Of a DNA stretch of 22,338 nucleotides, positions 1-12,300 are shown one piece after another. A program made the position numbers and the translations under genes. Within the stretch, counting starts at the first letter, position 1; each line of letters opens with the position of its first letter. Under the pieces are notes generated by a model. The model did no database searches. It was given only the letters and a program-made list of their open reading frames with translations, and was not told the DNA's origin. Where the stretch lies: IMG/VR virus record IMGVR_UViG_3300031673_005607, positions 1 to 22,338 of that record; one strand, written 5' to 3'. This DNA comes from a virus.

Positions 1-385
1 ACATAGCATCTTTCTTAACTTGGTGGATATTACCCTCCTTATTAGCATAAAATCTAACCAGCCCCTCTAAAACTGCATGTACTTTAGTTCCTCCCTCACG
101 AAATATAATGTTATCAGGAAGTTCATGCGCCTCTTTACTCTTCTTACCATATCGTTTTTCAAACACTTTCTTAGGAATATCAGATACACGCTTATGAATT
201 TCAACACCCATAAAAGTATATCTTGCATTCTCTCCCTTAGGCTTAATTAGATTTTCATCAATAAACTTAAGGGCTGCCACAAGATCGGCCTGAGTTTTAA
301 TAGTCGTTGGATCTATTAACGCTCCACGGTGCTTGACAATATCTGCAAGCTGTTCTTTGGTCTTATTTGTTACTGCACAACTCAT
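1..385 (-). CDS. Possible PD-(D/E)XK-family nuclease, N-terminal 128 residues (3' end beyond window)
   Basis: The frame opens at ATG 385-383 and runs off the left edge, so only the first 128 residues are seen. The start overlaps the TGA stop of the giant upstream gene in an ATGA arrangement, which suggests translational coupling; a GGA lies four bases before the ATG and may be a weak ribosome-binding site. The visible part has a short aromatic/charged stretch (RYTFMGVEIHKRV, about residues 56-68) and then GTKVHAVLE at residues 99-107. A G-x-x-x-H-x-x-x-E helix of this kind is typical of the first conserved motif of RecB/Cas4-like PD-(D/E)XK nucleases, and crAss-like phages do encode such nucleases. 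The catalytic D...ExK residues would lie outside the window, so the family call is an inference from one motif. The gene itself is well supported by its coupled start and uninterrupted frame. Confidence 0.5.
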   Translation of the reverse strand, partial: MSCAVTNKTKEQLADIVKHRGALIDPTTIKTQADLVAALKFIDENLIKPKGENARYTFMGVEIHKRVSDIPKKVFEKRYGKKSKEAHELPDNIIFREGGTKVHAVLEGLVRFYANKEGNIHQVKKDAM

Positions 386-3300
386 ATTCCACACATTTGT
401 TCTAGTTCTCCTATAGAAAGGGCATCCACAAAAGCTGTCCTTTCAGATACATTCATATAATCTAATGCTGGATAATACTTTTCAAAATTAGTTATAATTT
501 CGTTTTTAGACCCTACCCCAGCATCTTCCTTATCAAATTCTTTAAAGTTATTTTCTGCAGTTATTTCCTTACTAACCTCTTCAATTTTATTAACATTGCG
601 TTCAGGATTCTGTATAATAACTTTAGCTAGTTCTTTACCTTGTTTTGGTGACATAGAAACATTTTGAGTACCAAAAGCACTTCCAGCCTGCTTAAGGAAT
701 TCTTCTGCCTGAGAAGTACTTCTAAAGTACCTATATTTAACATTCCCTATTTGCCTATCAGCAAACAAACTATTCCAGTTCATAGAATCAAGAGCATATA
801 AACTAGTATCAGTACCAAGTTCTTCAGCCTTACGAGTTAAACCCTCTAGTTCTAAGTTCATAATATTATAAGCACTTCTTTTAAAAACATCCTGAAGTCC
901 AAATGCCTTACGAACATAAGTCCATAAAGCTTTCCACCAGTTACTAACCTGTCCCTGCTGATTTTCAGAGAGTGCAGGAGTATGTACTACATCTGTTCTG
1001 TTAAGTTGTACCATATGCTGTGCTATTAGTTGCCCAACAGCTTCTTCTTTAAACTGCTCTTCAGTAGTATAGAGATCAGCATATTTTGTCTTAACAGTAT
1101 TATAGATATCATAGTTGGTAATCTTATTCATCATAGACTTCTTTAGAGGGTGTGTATCAGGAAGCAGTGCTACATATACATGAGCAGCTTCTTCTGGCAG
1201 ATGATGTATTGCTAACCTACCATCAACAGCTTGTACAGTTCTCTGAGCTATATTAGCCATAGCTACCGCCTTAGGAACTTCTTTACCAAACTTATCATAG
1301 ATTTTTTCCACAGACTGTAATTCAAACCCAACCGCTTTAAAGAATTCTTCAACCTTATCTCTAAGTTCTTTAGTTTCTCTTATGGTTCTCTTTTGATCAA
1401 AAGTTACTCTCTCTCCTGGTGCTTGAAAGTATAAATTTTCTAGTTCTTGGGCTAAACTCTCTCTAACAGAATCAGGTATATCTTCACGATTTAGTTCAGA
1501 TAAAACCTCTTTCATCCGGTCTACTTCTTCAATACCAAACATTTGTTTATCCACCATAGAAGCAAGAGCTTGCTCTACTGCTTCCGGCCTGTCCTCAGTA
1601 ATTCTATCATATTCTGAAATAGGTCCCGCCTTAAACTGAGGAGCCTTATCGTCCATTATATTAAGTCTGCCTAAATGATCATGATTGGGATTATACATAC
1701 TTCTAAATTCAGATCTAGAAATATCATCAGCCATAACAGGATAATATTCTTTAAACTTAAAAGAATTTCCCATCTTAGGAATGGCTGTAAACATTATCTT
1801 ACCAGTTCTAGTATTTAAACCTTTCTTAAATAATACTGTAAAGAATTGATTGTCCTTCACATAAGTTCTAGTATAGTATTGATTGTCTTCAGACTTTTCT
1901 CTATCAGAATATGGAGCCCAAGAGCTCTTATACTTAGTCCAAGAAGTAACCTTACGTCTACTAGGAACTATATCAGAATTATTCCAGTTATTACGATACA
2001 TCTGCTCTTCAAAAGTCTTCATTAATTCTTGCTGTAGTTTAACAGGATAATTAGAGAATTCTTCTAGAGCCTTGCTAGCTACTTCACTATAAGCAGCATT
2101 AGGAGCATACTTAAGATATGCAATAGGAGAGTTATTTACTCCTGATTGATATAATGCGCCACGAATAAGCTTCCTAGCAAATGCCTGAACGCCTTTATCA
2201 GGATGTTCTAATAAGTCTATCCATGCAGAAGTAAACGAGTTCTGAGCGTATAAATCAGCCTTCTTATCGAAGGTAGTTACATAATCTTGTGGTGAAGTTC
2301 TTTTAGTAGATCTGTTATATTCAGCTATAACAGGCTCAATTTCATTAAGAAGTTCATTATTAATAAGAGGTTTAATGGCTAATAATTGTTTAGCAGTACT
2401 AGTCTCTGAAAATAAAGTATCTTCATAATCATTGTGTACCTCATCGTAGCTACGTCCAGTAGTTTCAATTAAGAATGTTATAAAATCACTTTCTATGGTC
2501 CTTAAAGCAACAGCACGTTTATTGGCCCCCCATATCTTTTTAGTAAATGGTTTTACAAACCTTTCATAGAAAAATGAGTTTACTTCCGGGTACTTCTTGG
2601 TGATGAACGCCCAAGAATACATTTTTCTGGTATCATCTCTAACAGTGTTAAATGTACTAAGTAATGGATTAGATTTCATTAGGGCCTGTATATCCTCAGG
2701 ATCAAAGAATCCATTATCCATAAGTTCTTCTTGTATAGCAATCTTAGATTCCATGGCACTAATGCTGGGCTCTAAATTAGAATCTCCATTACTTATAGTG
2801 TTGAGTTTACTTAACTGATTAGCGAAGAACTCATACATTAAGAAATTATCCAAAACTTGAATTTGCTCTTTATTAGAAAGCTTACCCTTTAACGTTGCCT
2901 TACTTAGAGGAACATAATCATATTCATTAAGTTTTCTTTCAAGTTCAGCTTCAGCTTTGGTCCTCTCAGTAGTGCCCTCAGGAGCTTCAAAATATGCTTT
3001 ATAGGAAGCAGCCAAGGTCTGCTCATATGTATCAGGAACACCTTGAATACTAATAGATCCTAACTTATTTAATAAAGCACTCACTCTATCATCATCAAAT
3101 CCTGGATTTATTTCTTTACTGGTTCTCCAAGAAAGGCTTTTAGACTTCTTTTGTATAGCAAGATAATCTAGTATGATATCCTGAGTCATAAAATGAGCTA
3201 ATGTTTCTGCTCCTACACCTTCATTTCTACCAAATCTATTTAAAAAGGCCCATATACCAAAAGCATCAGTGCCAGTATTCAAGTAAAATACCCGTGGATC

Positions 3301-6300
3301 TTTAGCAACATCAAGAAATGATGTCATAAATTCAGATAAGTTCTGAGATATCTTTCTACCATCAGAGTCTTCTAAGTGTCCGCTAACGTATTCAACAAAA
3401 GGACTATCTTCTTTAGATATTGTTTGCCCCTCAAAGAATAATTTTACTAACTTACTTTTGATTGCAACGGGGGTTTGTTGATGTGTTGCGTTAGATTTAT
3501 TATGTATAGCAGCTAGCCCAATAACAGCCTTACCTCCCCAGAACTCAGCGGCCCTCTGGAAGTTATACCACATTTGAGTTGCCTTACTCCAGTTTTGAGT
3601 ACTATTAGCTTGTTCTAAGTTAGTTTGCTTTCTTTTGACAATAATATCATCTGCTAGTTTTTTAATATACTTATCATCATTAGGAGTAAGTAAATCATTA
3701 AATCTTCTAGGATCAAGTAGGGTAGTAAAGGCTATATCATTAAGTTTATCTTCATTATTATCTTTATATATAAGTTTACCACCTTCTATCTTCATATTCT
3801 TCAGGTAGGTAGTCATCTTATCAATGTCAAAGTCAGAACCTGCTTTAACAGTAACTTCGTGAGGCATTAAAATTTTACTTCCCATATAAGCAGGTAAGAA
3901 CTGCACTATATTCATAGCTTCCATAGAGTTCAGTCCCTGTACAGGAATACGTACACCAGAAATATTTAATGCTTTATCAATATCTCCATAAATACTACGT
4001 AATCTAGACCAGTTTCTCTCTTTAATAAGGCCGTTAAGTAAATCTAATCCACCTTTTTCTTCTACAAGTCTTGTCCATTCCTTAGGAAGTGGTACAGCTA
4101 CTTGCATAGCTACGGTTTCATTCTCATTTCTCCTATAGAAATTAAGATCATCACCAAAGTATAAGTAAGAAGACTCCTGAATAAGGAGTTCTCCATTAGT
4201 CTCACGATGAATAAGTTTATTTCTAACCATAGAAAGCAAGACCTCTTCAATTTTATTCTTGTTGACAAGAATATCAAATACTTTAAGTTTAGTTTTAATA
4301 ACCTCTTTAATACCATCAATAGCATTATAGGGCATAGCTCTATTCCAGAATGCTTTCTCTAAAAGATTTCCAAACCTTTCAGCATTTTCTTCAGTTAATT
4401 CATATACACCCTCAGAAGTTTTAGTAAGTCCTGAGTCAGAGATTAGGGTCTGAAAATCATTCTGAGCTATTTCCTTTATAAGATTATAATACTCATCGTA
4501 TAAATCAGATTCAATAACCATATCTCCTAATTTAAACATATCCAAGAATTCCAGGCGTTCTCTCTGGGTAGATCTAGTAACACTACCTTTAGGATCTTCA
4601 GCTATATTAAGTTGAATACCAAACTCATCATAACTCATTTCTTGTATAGCAGTAGTTGCTTCATTAACAAGTTGTGGTTTACCTTCTGAATCTAATAATT
4701 GATTAGTTTGCCCTTCATGTAACAAATGAGTTACTTTATCAGCAGTTACAAATCCAAAAGCACCTACGCCCTCTTGTAACATAGATAGATGGTGCTTCAA
4801 CATATCATCATTTAGAAGGCTCGGAAATATAGGAGCCATTGATAGCTTATAAAACTGAGTAGCATTTAAATCAGATACATTAGCTATATGCCCAAATGAT
4901 TGTGGCTTAAGTGGTGGTAATGGAGTCATTTCTTCTTGAGATATAACTTTACCAGCATACATAGGGCTACTAGGAATCTGTCCATTAGTATGATCATAAA
5001 AGATTCCACCCTCTGCAATAAATATTCCTTCATCAAGTGGGAATACCTTCAGCAATTCTGGATTATTTAGAACCTTAATAGCCAACTTCTGCATTTCATA
5101 CTGGTAAGTTTTTTCATTACCCTCAAACCAACTACCATCACGTAGCATAATCCCACGATATTCATCTAAGGTAGCCCATACCTGAGCATCTACACCGTTA
5201 GCTTTAGCATACTTACTAGATACATTTTTAATTAGATCTTGATCTACTTTATTAATAGACTTTGTAATATCAGCGTATACAATCTTACGCATAGTCTTAC
5301 TGTGTGGTCTTCTATCAAATCTTTTATATCGTTCATTTATTTGATCAATATACCATTGATCATTTATTAATTTTTGTCGAGTTGAAGCAGCCCCTGTAGT
5401 TCTCTTATGGAAGTTATCTACATTACTGTACATAGCAAGATCACCAAAAAATATCTTTAGTTGCTCTTGATTTCCTACCCAAGAATTATAAGACGCAACT
5501 CTAGCAAGCTGTCTCATCTCTTGAGCAGTTATTTCTCCTCGTACTATATTTATACCTGCATCAGCCACTAAAGAAGTGTCAAGCCCTGGTATAATATATC
5601 CAATAACATTACCAGAATCATCTTTTTTTGGAATAATAACTCCACTTTCAGTTAAAGATTCAATATTTAAATCAATGTTCTGTTTATTATATTTACTAAT
5701 AATCTTGTCTAATAGTGCTTTATTCTCTGAAATATAATTATCAGATAATTCCTCTAATTCTTCATTACTAAGTTTTATATCTGGCTCAACATTATCAGAT
5801 ATAAAATCGTTAAGACTAGTAAGAGTGCCTTTAAATCCTTTAGTGAATGCTTCATCAAAAAGATAATCAAAAGATCTTAATCCTTGGGCATTAGTACTAT
5901 AGTTAGCCAAGTTACTTCCTACTTTATTAACTAATAGTGCAAAACTAGTAGCTAATTCATCTTTAAGATAATTATAAGAATCGGATAAGAATCTACCATC
6001 AGTAATACCATAATTAGTTGCATCCATTTTAAAGGCATACTCAAGCTTTCTATCAGCAGCTCTAAGCATGGGTATAGTATTGTCTAGAATACTATTAAAT
6101 AGCATTGCTTTGTAGTCTGTATAAGTAAGTTTAGAAGTATCAACACCAGAAGTATTATTTTTAGCACCTCTAAGTAAAGTCATTTGTAATTTACGGCCCT
6201 CTCTTATACGCTTAAGCCACAGTGACTTTGCTCCAAACAAATTATCAAACAGATACTGTGAGGAAGAATTGGTTTCTCCTGTCTCAGCAACTTCATTAAG

Positions 6301-9300
6301 TTTAGTAACAGTATTAGAGATGTGTGAGTTAAGAGTAACACTATATTCAGATCTACCTTCTTGGTTAATAAACATAAGATCTGCATCATTAGGTATTACA
6401 GTAGCAACATATTCTAATAAAGCCTTTGTCTCTCCTTGACTTTCAATAACTTTAGGATTAAATAAGTCCTGTAAAGTAACATCTTCTTTTTCAGCCTTAA
6501 GTTGTTTGGCAGTCTCATTTACGTAGTCATATAGAATAGAAAGATTATCTATATTATAAATGTACTTATCTAAGTTAAGACCAGTAGCTTTAAGAATAGC
6601 ATAAGCAATATTCATTTGTTCTTGCTCACTAGTAGCCTTAATCATATTAATAGCATTCTGTATATAAGATGGTTTATCTACGATATATTTACCATCCTTA
6701 GTTTTCTTAATAAGAGAATTAGGTTGGCCTGCCTCTGCTTTAGCAGTATTCATCCAAGAGTTCTTAAGAACTTTAGTATCTTGAATATCTACAGCATTAA
6801 TAACAGACTTTCTACCATCATTTTCAAAAACAAAAATCTTAGGAATATTCTTATTATTACTAAATGCTTTATATAATTGTACTAATAGAGTAAGTTGTGA
6901 ATCAGATACATCTTTAATATCATTATTATCCAAGGGAACTCCTAGTCTATTTAAGAGATGGTCTATCTCAGGATATCCCGATAATCGTAATCTTTGTAAT
7001 TCATCTACCATTCCCCAGAAAGTATCTATATTAGATAAACTATTCTTAAGGATATTCATAATCTTATTATAAGCAGCAGTGGAATTAGTATCAAAGTCTG
7101 ACCAAGTTAAATCAGTTGTACCCTCTCCATTTCTAGTAACAGAAGGAAGGCCAGCTATAGTTAATCTAATAGCATGAGGAGTAACAGTATTCATAGACAC
7201 TACATTGCTCTCAAAGAAAGATGGAGAATCTGAAATTCTTTCATCATCTTCAATAAATTCTCTAATATCTAAATCATATTGAAAAACATAATCCCTATGA
7301 CTTTTAACAGCGCTTTCCCAATTTCTCAACAGACTAGCAGCAGCAGAATTAAAATCTACCGGAACATCTTCTACCTCAGGAATTCTTCCTTCAGCCATAA
7401 GATCTTCAGCAAGTTCATCTTTGTAGTCTTGTTTAAGTGCATCATATAATTGAGACTGAAATTGTTTATCTTTCTGCAGTCTAAATATACCATCCTCAGA
7501 AATAATCTCAGTGGGCCCAAATAGCTTTTGGAAGAACCTAAAGTTCATATCTTTTACATATGCAGTACTTTCTCTCTCTGATAGCTCTCCTATTCTGTTA
7601 AGAGTTTCTTCAGACCAACTTTTACGATCTACTAAATTAAATTCTTTTGTATTAATGTCTTCAAATAAAGTCAGGGCTTGGCTGGGCTTATTAAAGCTAG
7701 TCCCAAACATTCCATTAATTATTTGAAGTAAGTAGTCAAGAATCTTTTGAAAGGTACTCTTTCTAATATCAACTGTACTACCAAATTTATAATTACCATC
7801 AGCCATCATATACTCACGAAATTCTTCAGCAAGTATCTCTTCAATTTCTGCATCAGTAGCTTTAGGTTTATTTAATACTTTTCTAGTCTCCACATAGAGC
7901 GAATTACTTTCCTCAGAAGATAAGAATATCTTACTTACTACATGAAATGCTTCGTGGTATTCTGTACCAACAGCGGCTAAACTACTAAGAAGAACTTTAG
8001 ATCCTTTATAAAACTGTCCCCATGCTCTACCATCTATTAGGCCGGCCACCATCTCAACAGGAAGGCCAGGAAATTTTTGTTCTAACCATTGACGAGCAGC
8101 AGAAATATCCATGGCTTTATATCTAGAAATATCATTAACTAATCTATAGATATTATTATCATTGCCTTGTTTTTGATATGCTCTAAAGGCTCTAGTCTTA
8201 GCAGCAGACTCAGAAGCATCTTTTAAATAGTAATCGTACTTAGTAGGATTATTTTCTTTCAGCCATGCCCAATAAGCCTCTGCATCTACAAATCTATTGG
8301 TAGGAGGTGCAGGATCATCTTGTTTTAATACTTGATCAGAAGTATTATTCTGCGCTTCAGATGCACCATGTATTACTTCTGCAGGATTAGTGGGCTTCCA
8401 AGTATCTTCAGTTGGAGTATTCTCTACTTGTGTATTTTGCTTATTTAAACTAGCCAGTATTCCGCCACTAGCGGGAGGTGGTTCAGAAGGAGGGGGAGGA
8501 GTTTCTGTGGTAGTAGTAGTAGGTTTGTTTAAACTGGCTAGTACTCCGCCAGCCTGAGGAGTAACAGGAGCATTTGTAGCCCCCATAAGAATCTTAGCAT
8601 GTACAATATTAGTAGGCTGCGCCTGTAAGCGACCTTCAATTTCTTGTTGTGTAGGAGCATGAACAAGTCTAATAGCTTGATTCATATACTGAGGGGCCTT
8701 AGTAGAACCCACCTCTGTACTTGCTCTGGGAGTAATATAAATAGTTCCTTTAGGAGTGCCCTTAGAACTAAATAAAAAACCCTTGTAACCACCATCTTTA
8801 GTTTCCCAGACGGTTTCAGTCTGTTTCAGACTATTATCAACTTTAAACTCTGTAAAGTTCTCTGCCTTTAAAGCCTTGAAACTAAAGTTCCAATACTTAT
8901 CTTTAAGAAATTCTTTAAATTCAGCGAGGCCTTCATTATTTGTAAGTTGCTCTTTGGTTACTTCTCCTTGATCACCAAACAATATCTTAGTAAATTCTCC
9001 GCTACGTAATCCTTTAAGCCCTGAAGGACGTACAAATGCCATTCTATACTTAAGTTTACTTTCTTCAACAGTATTAGTCATATTAAGAATAATCTTAATA
9101 TAAGTTTCTATCTGTGTCTTATTCTCAGGATCATTAGCAAGATATCTAAATAGGTTAACTATATCATCAACACTGTTAGTTGAATCTAATGTTTTTGGAG
9201 TAACAATCTCTAGCCTACTACGATACTTAACATACCCATATCCAGCCCTAGGGCTAAACTTAGTACCACTAAGCTTAACAGTAGCATCGTCTTTATCATA

Positions 9301-12300
9301 TATCTTAAAACTAAGAAACTGAATATCTTTATCTTCTTTACCAATAGCCTGCATTACCTCTTGCTTATCAGCATTCTTATAGTTCTTTGCTCCTGGAGCA
9401 ATAGAATCTATATTAAAAAATCTAGAAGTACTTTTAAGTTCTTCACGAACTTTAGCAAATCCTTCTGCAGACTTTTCTAAAGTGGCTTGAGCAAAGTTAT
9501 TAGCTTGTTTCTTAAGTTTCTCTGGAGCATCTTCAAGTTTACCCTGAAGTTTAGATTCTTTTAGTAATTCTTTAAGCTTGGCTTCATAGATATTTTTAAG
9601 ACTAAATCTGTCATAGTTTCTAGCAGTTTTAATATCACCAGAAAGTAATGAAGTAAAGAATATATCAGTAGCATTTTTAGCAGTAATATCTCCTTGGGCA
9701 TCAGCACTTAAGAGGTTGACAGTCATCTTACCATCAATTTCCTTACGTTCATATGCAACTACTTTAATATCTTCTTTAGCAGTTTCTACAGCTATTTCAG
9801 GAAGTTTCTGTAATTCTTCATAAGATTTAAATCCATATTCTTTTCCTGCCCAAAACTTAAGTTTAGTTCTAAGAGGATGACTTTCTTTAAAATCAGCAAC
9901 TGTACTATAACTAAAAGACTTAAGCAAGAATTTCTTCTTACCTTTGAACTTACTTTTATTACTAGTAAATGTCCAATAAGCGTAGTCTCCTACAAACCTT
10001 TGCCAACGTATCATATCATTGATATCGCTATCAGTGTAAGTATCCCCATACTTTTGAGGATTTAATAATACATCTTGATTACTTGTAGTATATAACCACG
10101 ATTTCTCATCCACAAATGGGTGCTTAACCCCTTCTTCAAATCCTTCAACTATCTTCCTCTCAGAAGAATTTAGATTTTCATAAGTATCTTCAAGAGTACC
10201 AGACTTAGCAGCCTCTTGGTCTATATTAGTAGACAGTAATCCCATAGATTCCAAATAGTTTTTATAAACTTCTTGGAACTTCTCTTTAACTTTATTTCTT
10301 TGACTATATGCTAGTTTAAGCCTATCTTTTTGAAAATCAGCATTAAATGCTTCCGAAGCAAGAGCAGCTATAGTATCCTCTGTTTCACGAATTTTATTAC
10401 GTAATGCTATTATATTGTCTAAAACACCGTCTATCTCATTAAATTCATCAGTAAGTCCATCAGATGCATGAAGCGCTGCAGCAATGGCAGATGCTTCAGT
10501 AAGAGCTTTTTCTGAATCACCCATCTCAGGATTATTTCTAATGAAAGCAATTCTATCAGATATACCTAACAGCCTAGCAGCCGTTGTATTATATCCTCTC
10601 ATAAGAGTACGAAGCTTCTTTAAATAATTATCAGCAATGTTTAGTGCAGAACTAGAGGCATCTATTGTAGCATTAGTTTGATCTATCTGTTCTTTAATAA
10701 GATCTATAGTGGTATTAAGAATGTTTCCCATTCTTTCATCAGAAGTACTAACAAGGACCTGCTCATTTTCTTCCTGAAGTTGTTCCATTCTTACAACTCT
10801 ATTATCTCTGGCCTCTTCTAGTCGTAGAATAGTATTTCTGGTGTACTCTATTTCTTGCTGAATTTGATCAGCATTTAGATACATTTGAGTAATACGACTG
10901 CCCCTACCGCGTAATACTTTAATAGATTCTACTCTAGTAGAACCTTTACGAGTTAGTTTAGTACCATATTTCTTTAGACTTTCAAGCTCTTTTTGTTGTA
11001 ACTTTTCTTGTCTTTCATACAATTCTTGTATATAATCAATACCTTTAGTAATACGGCCCTGCAATCTTAAAACACTATTTTGATAAAAATCTATTGCTTC
11101 TTTTAAAGCGTCTACTCTACTCTGTAAGTGTCTATCTTTAATTACATCGTCTACTGATTTCTTAACATCAATCTTTTCAATCTCGTATTGTTCATCTCTG
11201 GTATATCCAAAGGTATTATCAGCGTTAATAAAAGCAGTTCTTCCATCAGTATCTTTAACGATAAGATTTCCTTGTTGGGTATCAGCTCTACCAGGAACAA
11301 TACTTACAGTAGCTTTCTGAATATTACCTTCTTTATCTTTATAACTAACCTCAAGTTCTGAAGAATGTACAGCATCAAACTCCTCAGCTCCTACCTTAAC
11401 AGTCTCATGTTGGGTATGAATATCATATAGTCCTTGTAACTTAGGATCAAGTCCAGCAAGAGATTCATTCTTCTTAACATTACTCTTAGAATCTTCAAGA
11501 TCTTTGTCAGCCTGTTGCTTCTTTTGAATTAATTCAAAATAACCTTTTTGAAGAATAGTTTTGTTGTATAAATCTTTCTCACGAATCTTAGATTCTTTAA
11601 GACTTTTCTCATGAACTTCAAAATCTTCTATGGCCTTATTAATAGTATCAATATCTCCAGCAGAGAGTTTATCTTTCTGCTCCTTAAGAGATTCTTTATA
11701 TCCTTCTATAGTATCATCCGTAGAAGTAATAGGAACTTTTTGTCCGCCTTTATCATACTCACTAAGTTCTTTCTTAATGAGATTCATTCTACGAATATAA
11801 TGATCCTGACTAGCAGCCTCAGAAAATTTACTATATTTTACAGTATTACTATATTGATCAAAGATAGCTTGATCTGCTTTATCATGTTTAATATTAAAAT
11901 TAGGAGAATGTCTTTGCTCAATCTTATTAACAATTTTATTATATGTTTCAGCCTTTGTAAGTAAATCAGCTTTAATATCATTTATATCACCAGGATCAAT
12001 ACCAGTTTCTTCTTTAAAAGCAGCGGCATCTTTTTCAGCCATATGATTAATATGCTGCTTAAGTAGTTCGTATCCTCCAGGTTGTTGTAGGAAGGGCAGC
12101 ATATAATCAAAATCATCTTGCTGCTTAAGGTATTCATACATTTCTCTTTCACCTAGATGAGCAGCAGCAGCTCTTTCTGCCTTACGTTGAACCTCCCTCA
12201 TTGCATGAGATCCAGCCTCTTTAACTTTAAGGGGATCTAATTTATATCTACCATCTTCTTCAACAGGATTACCCGCCTCATCTCTTTCTACGAGATCCAT

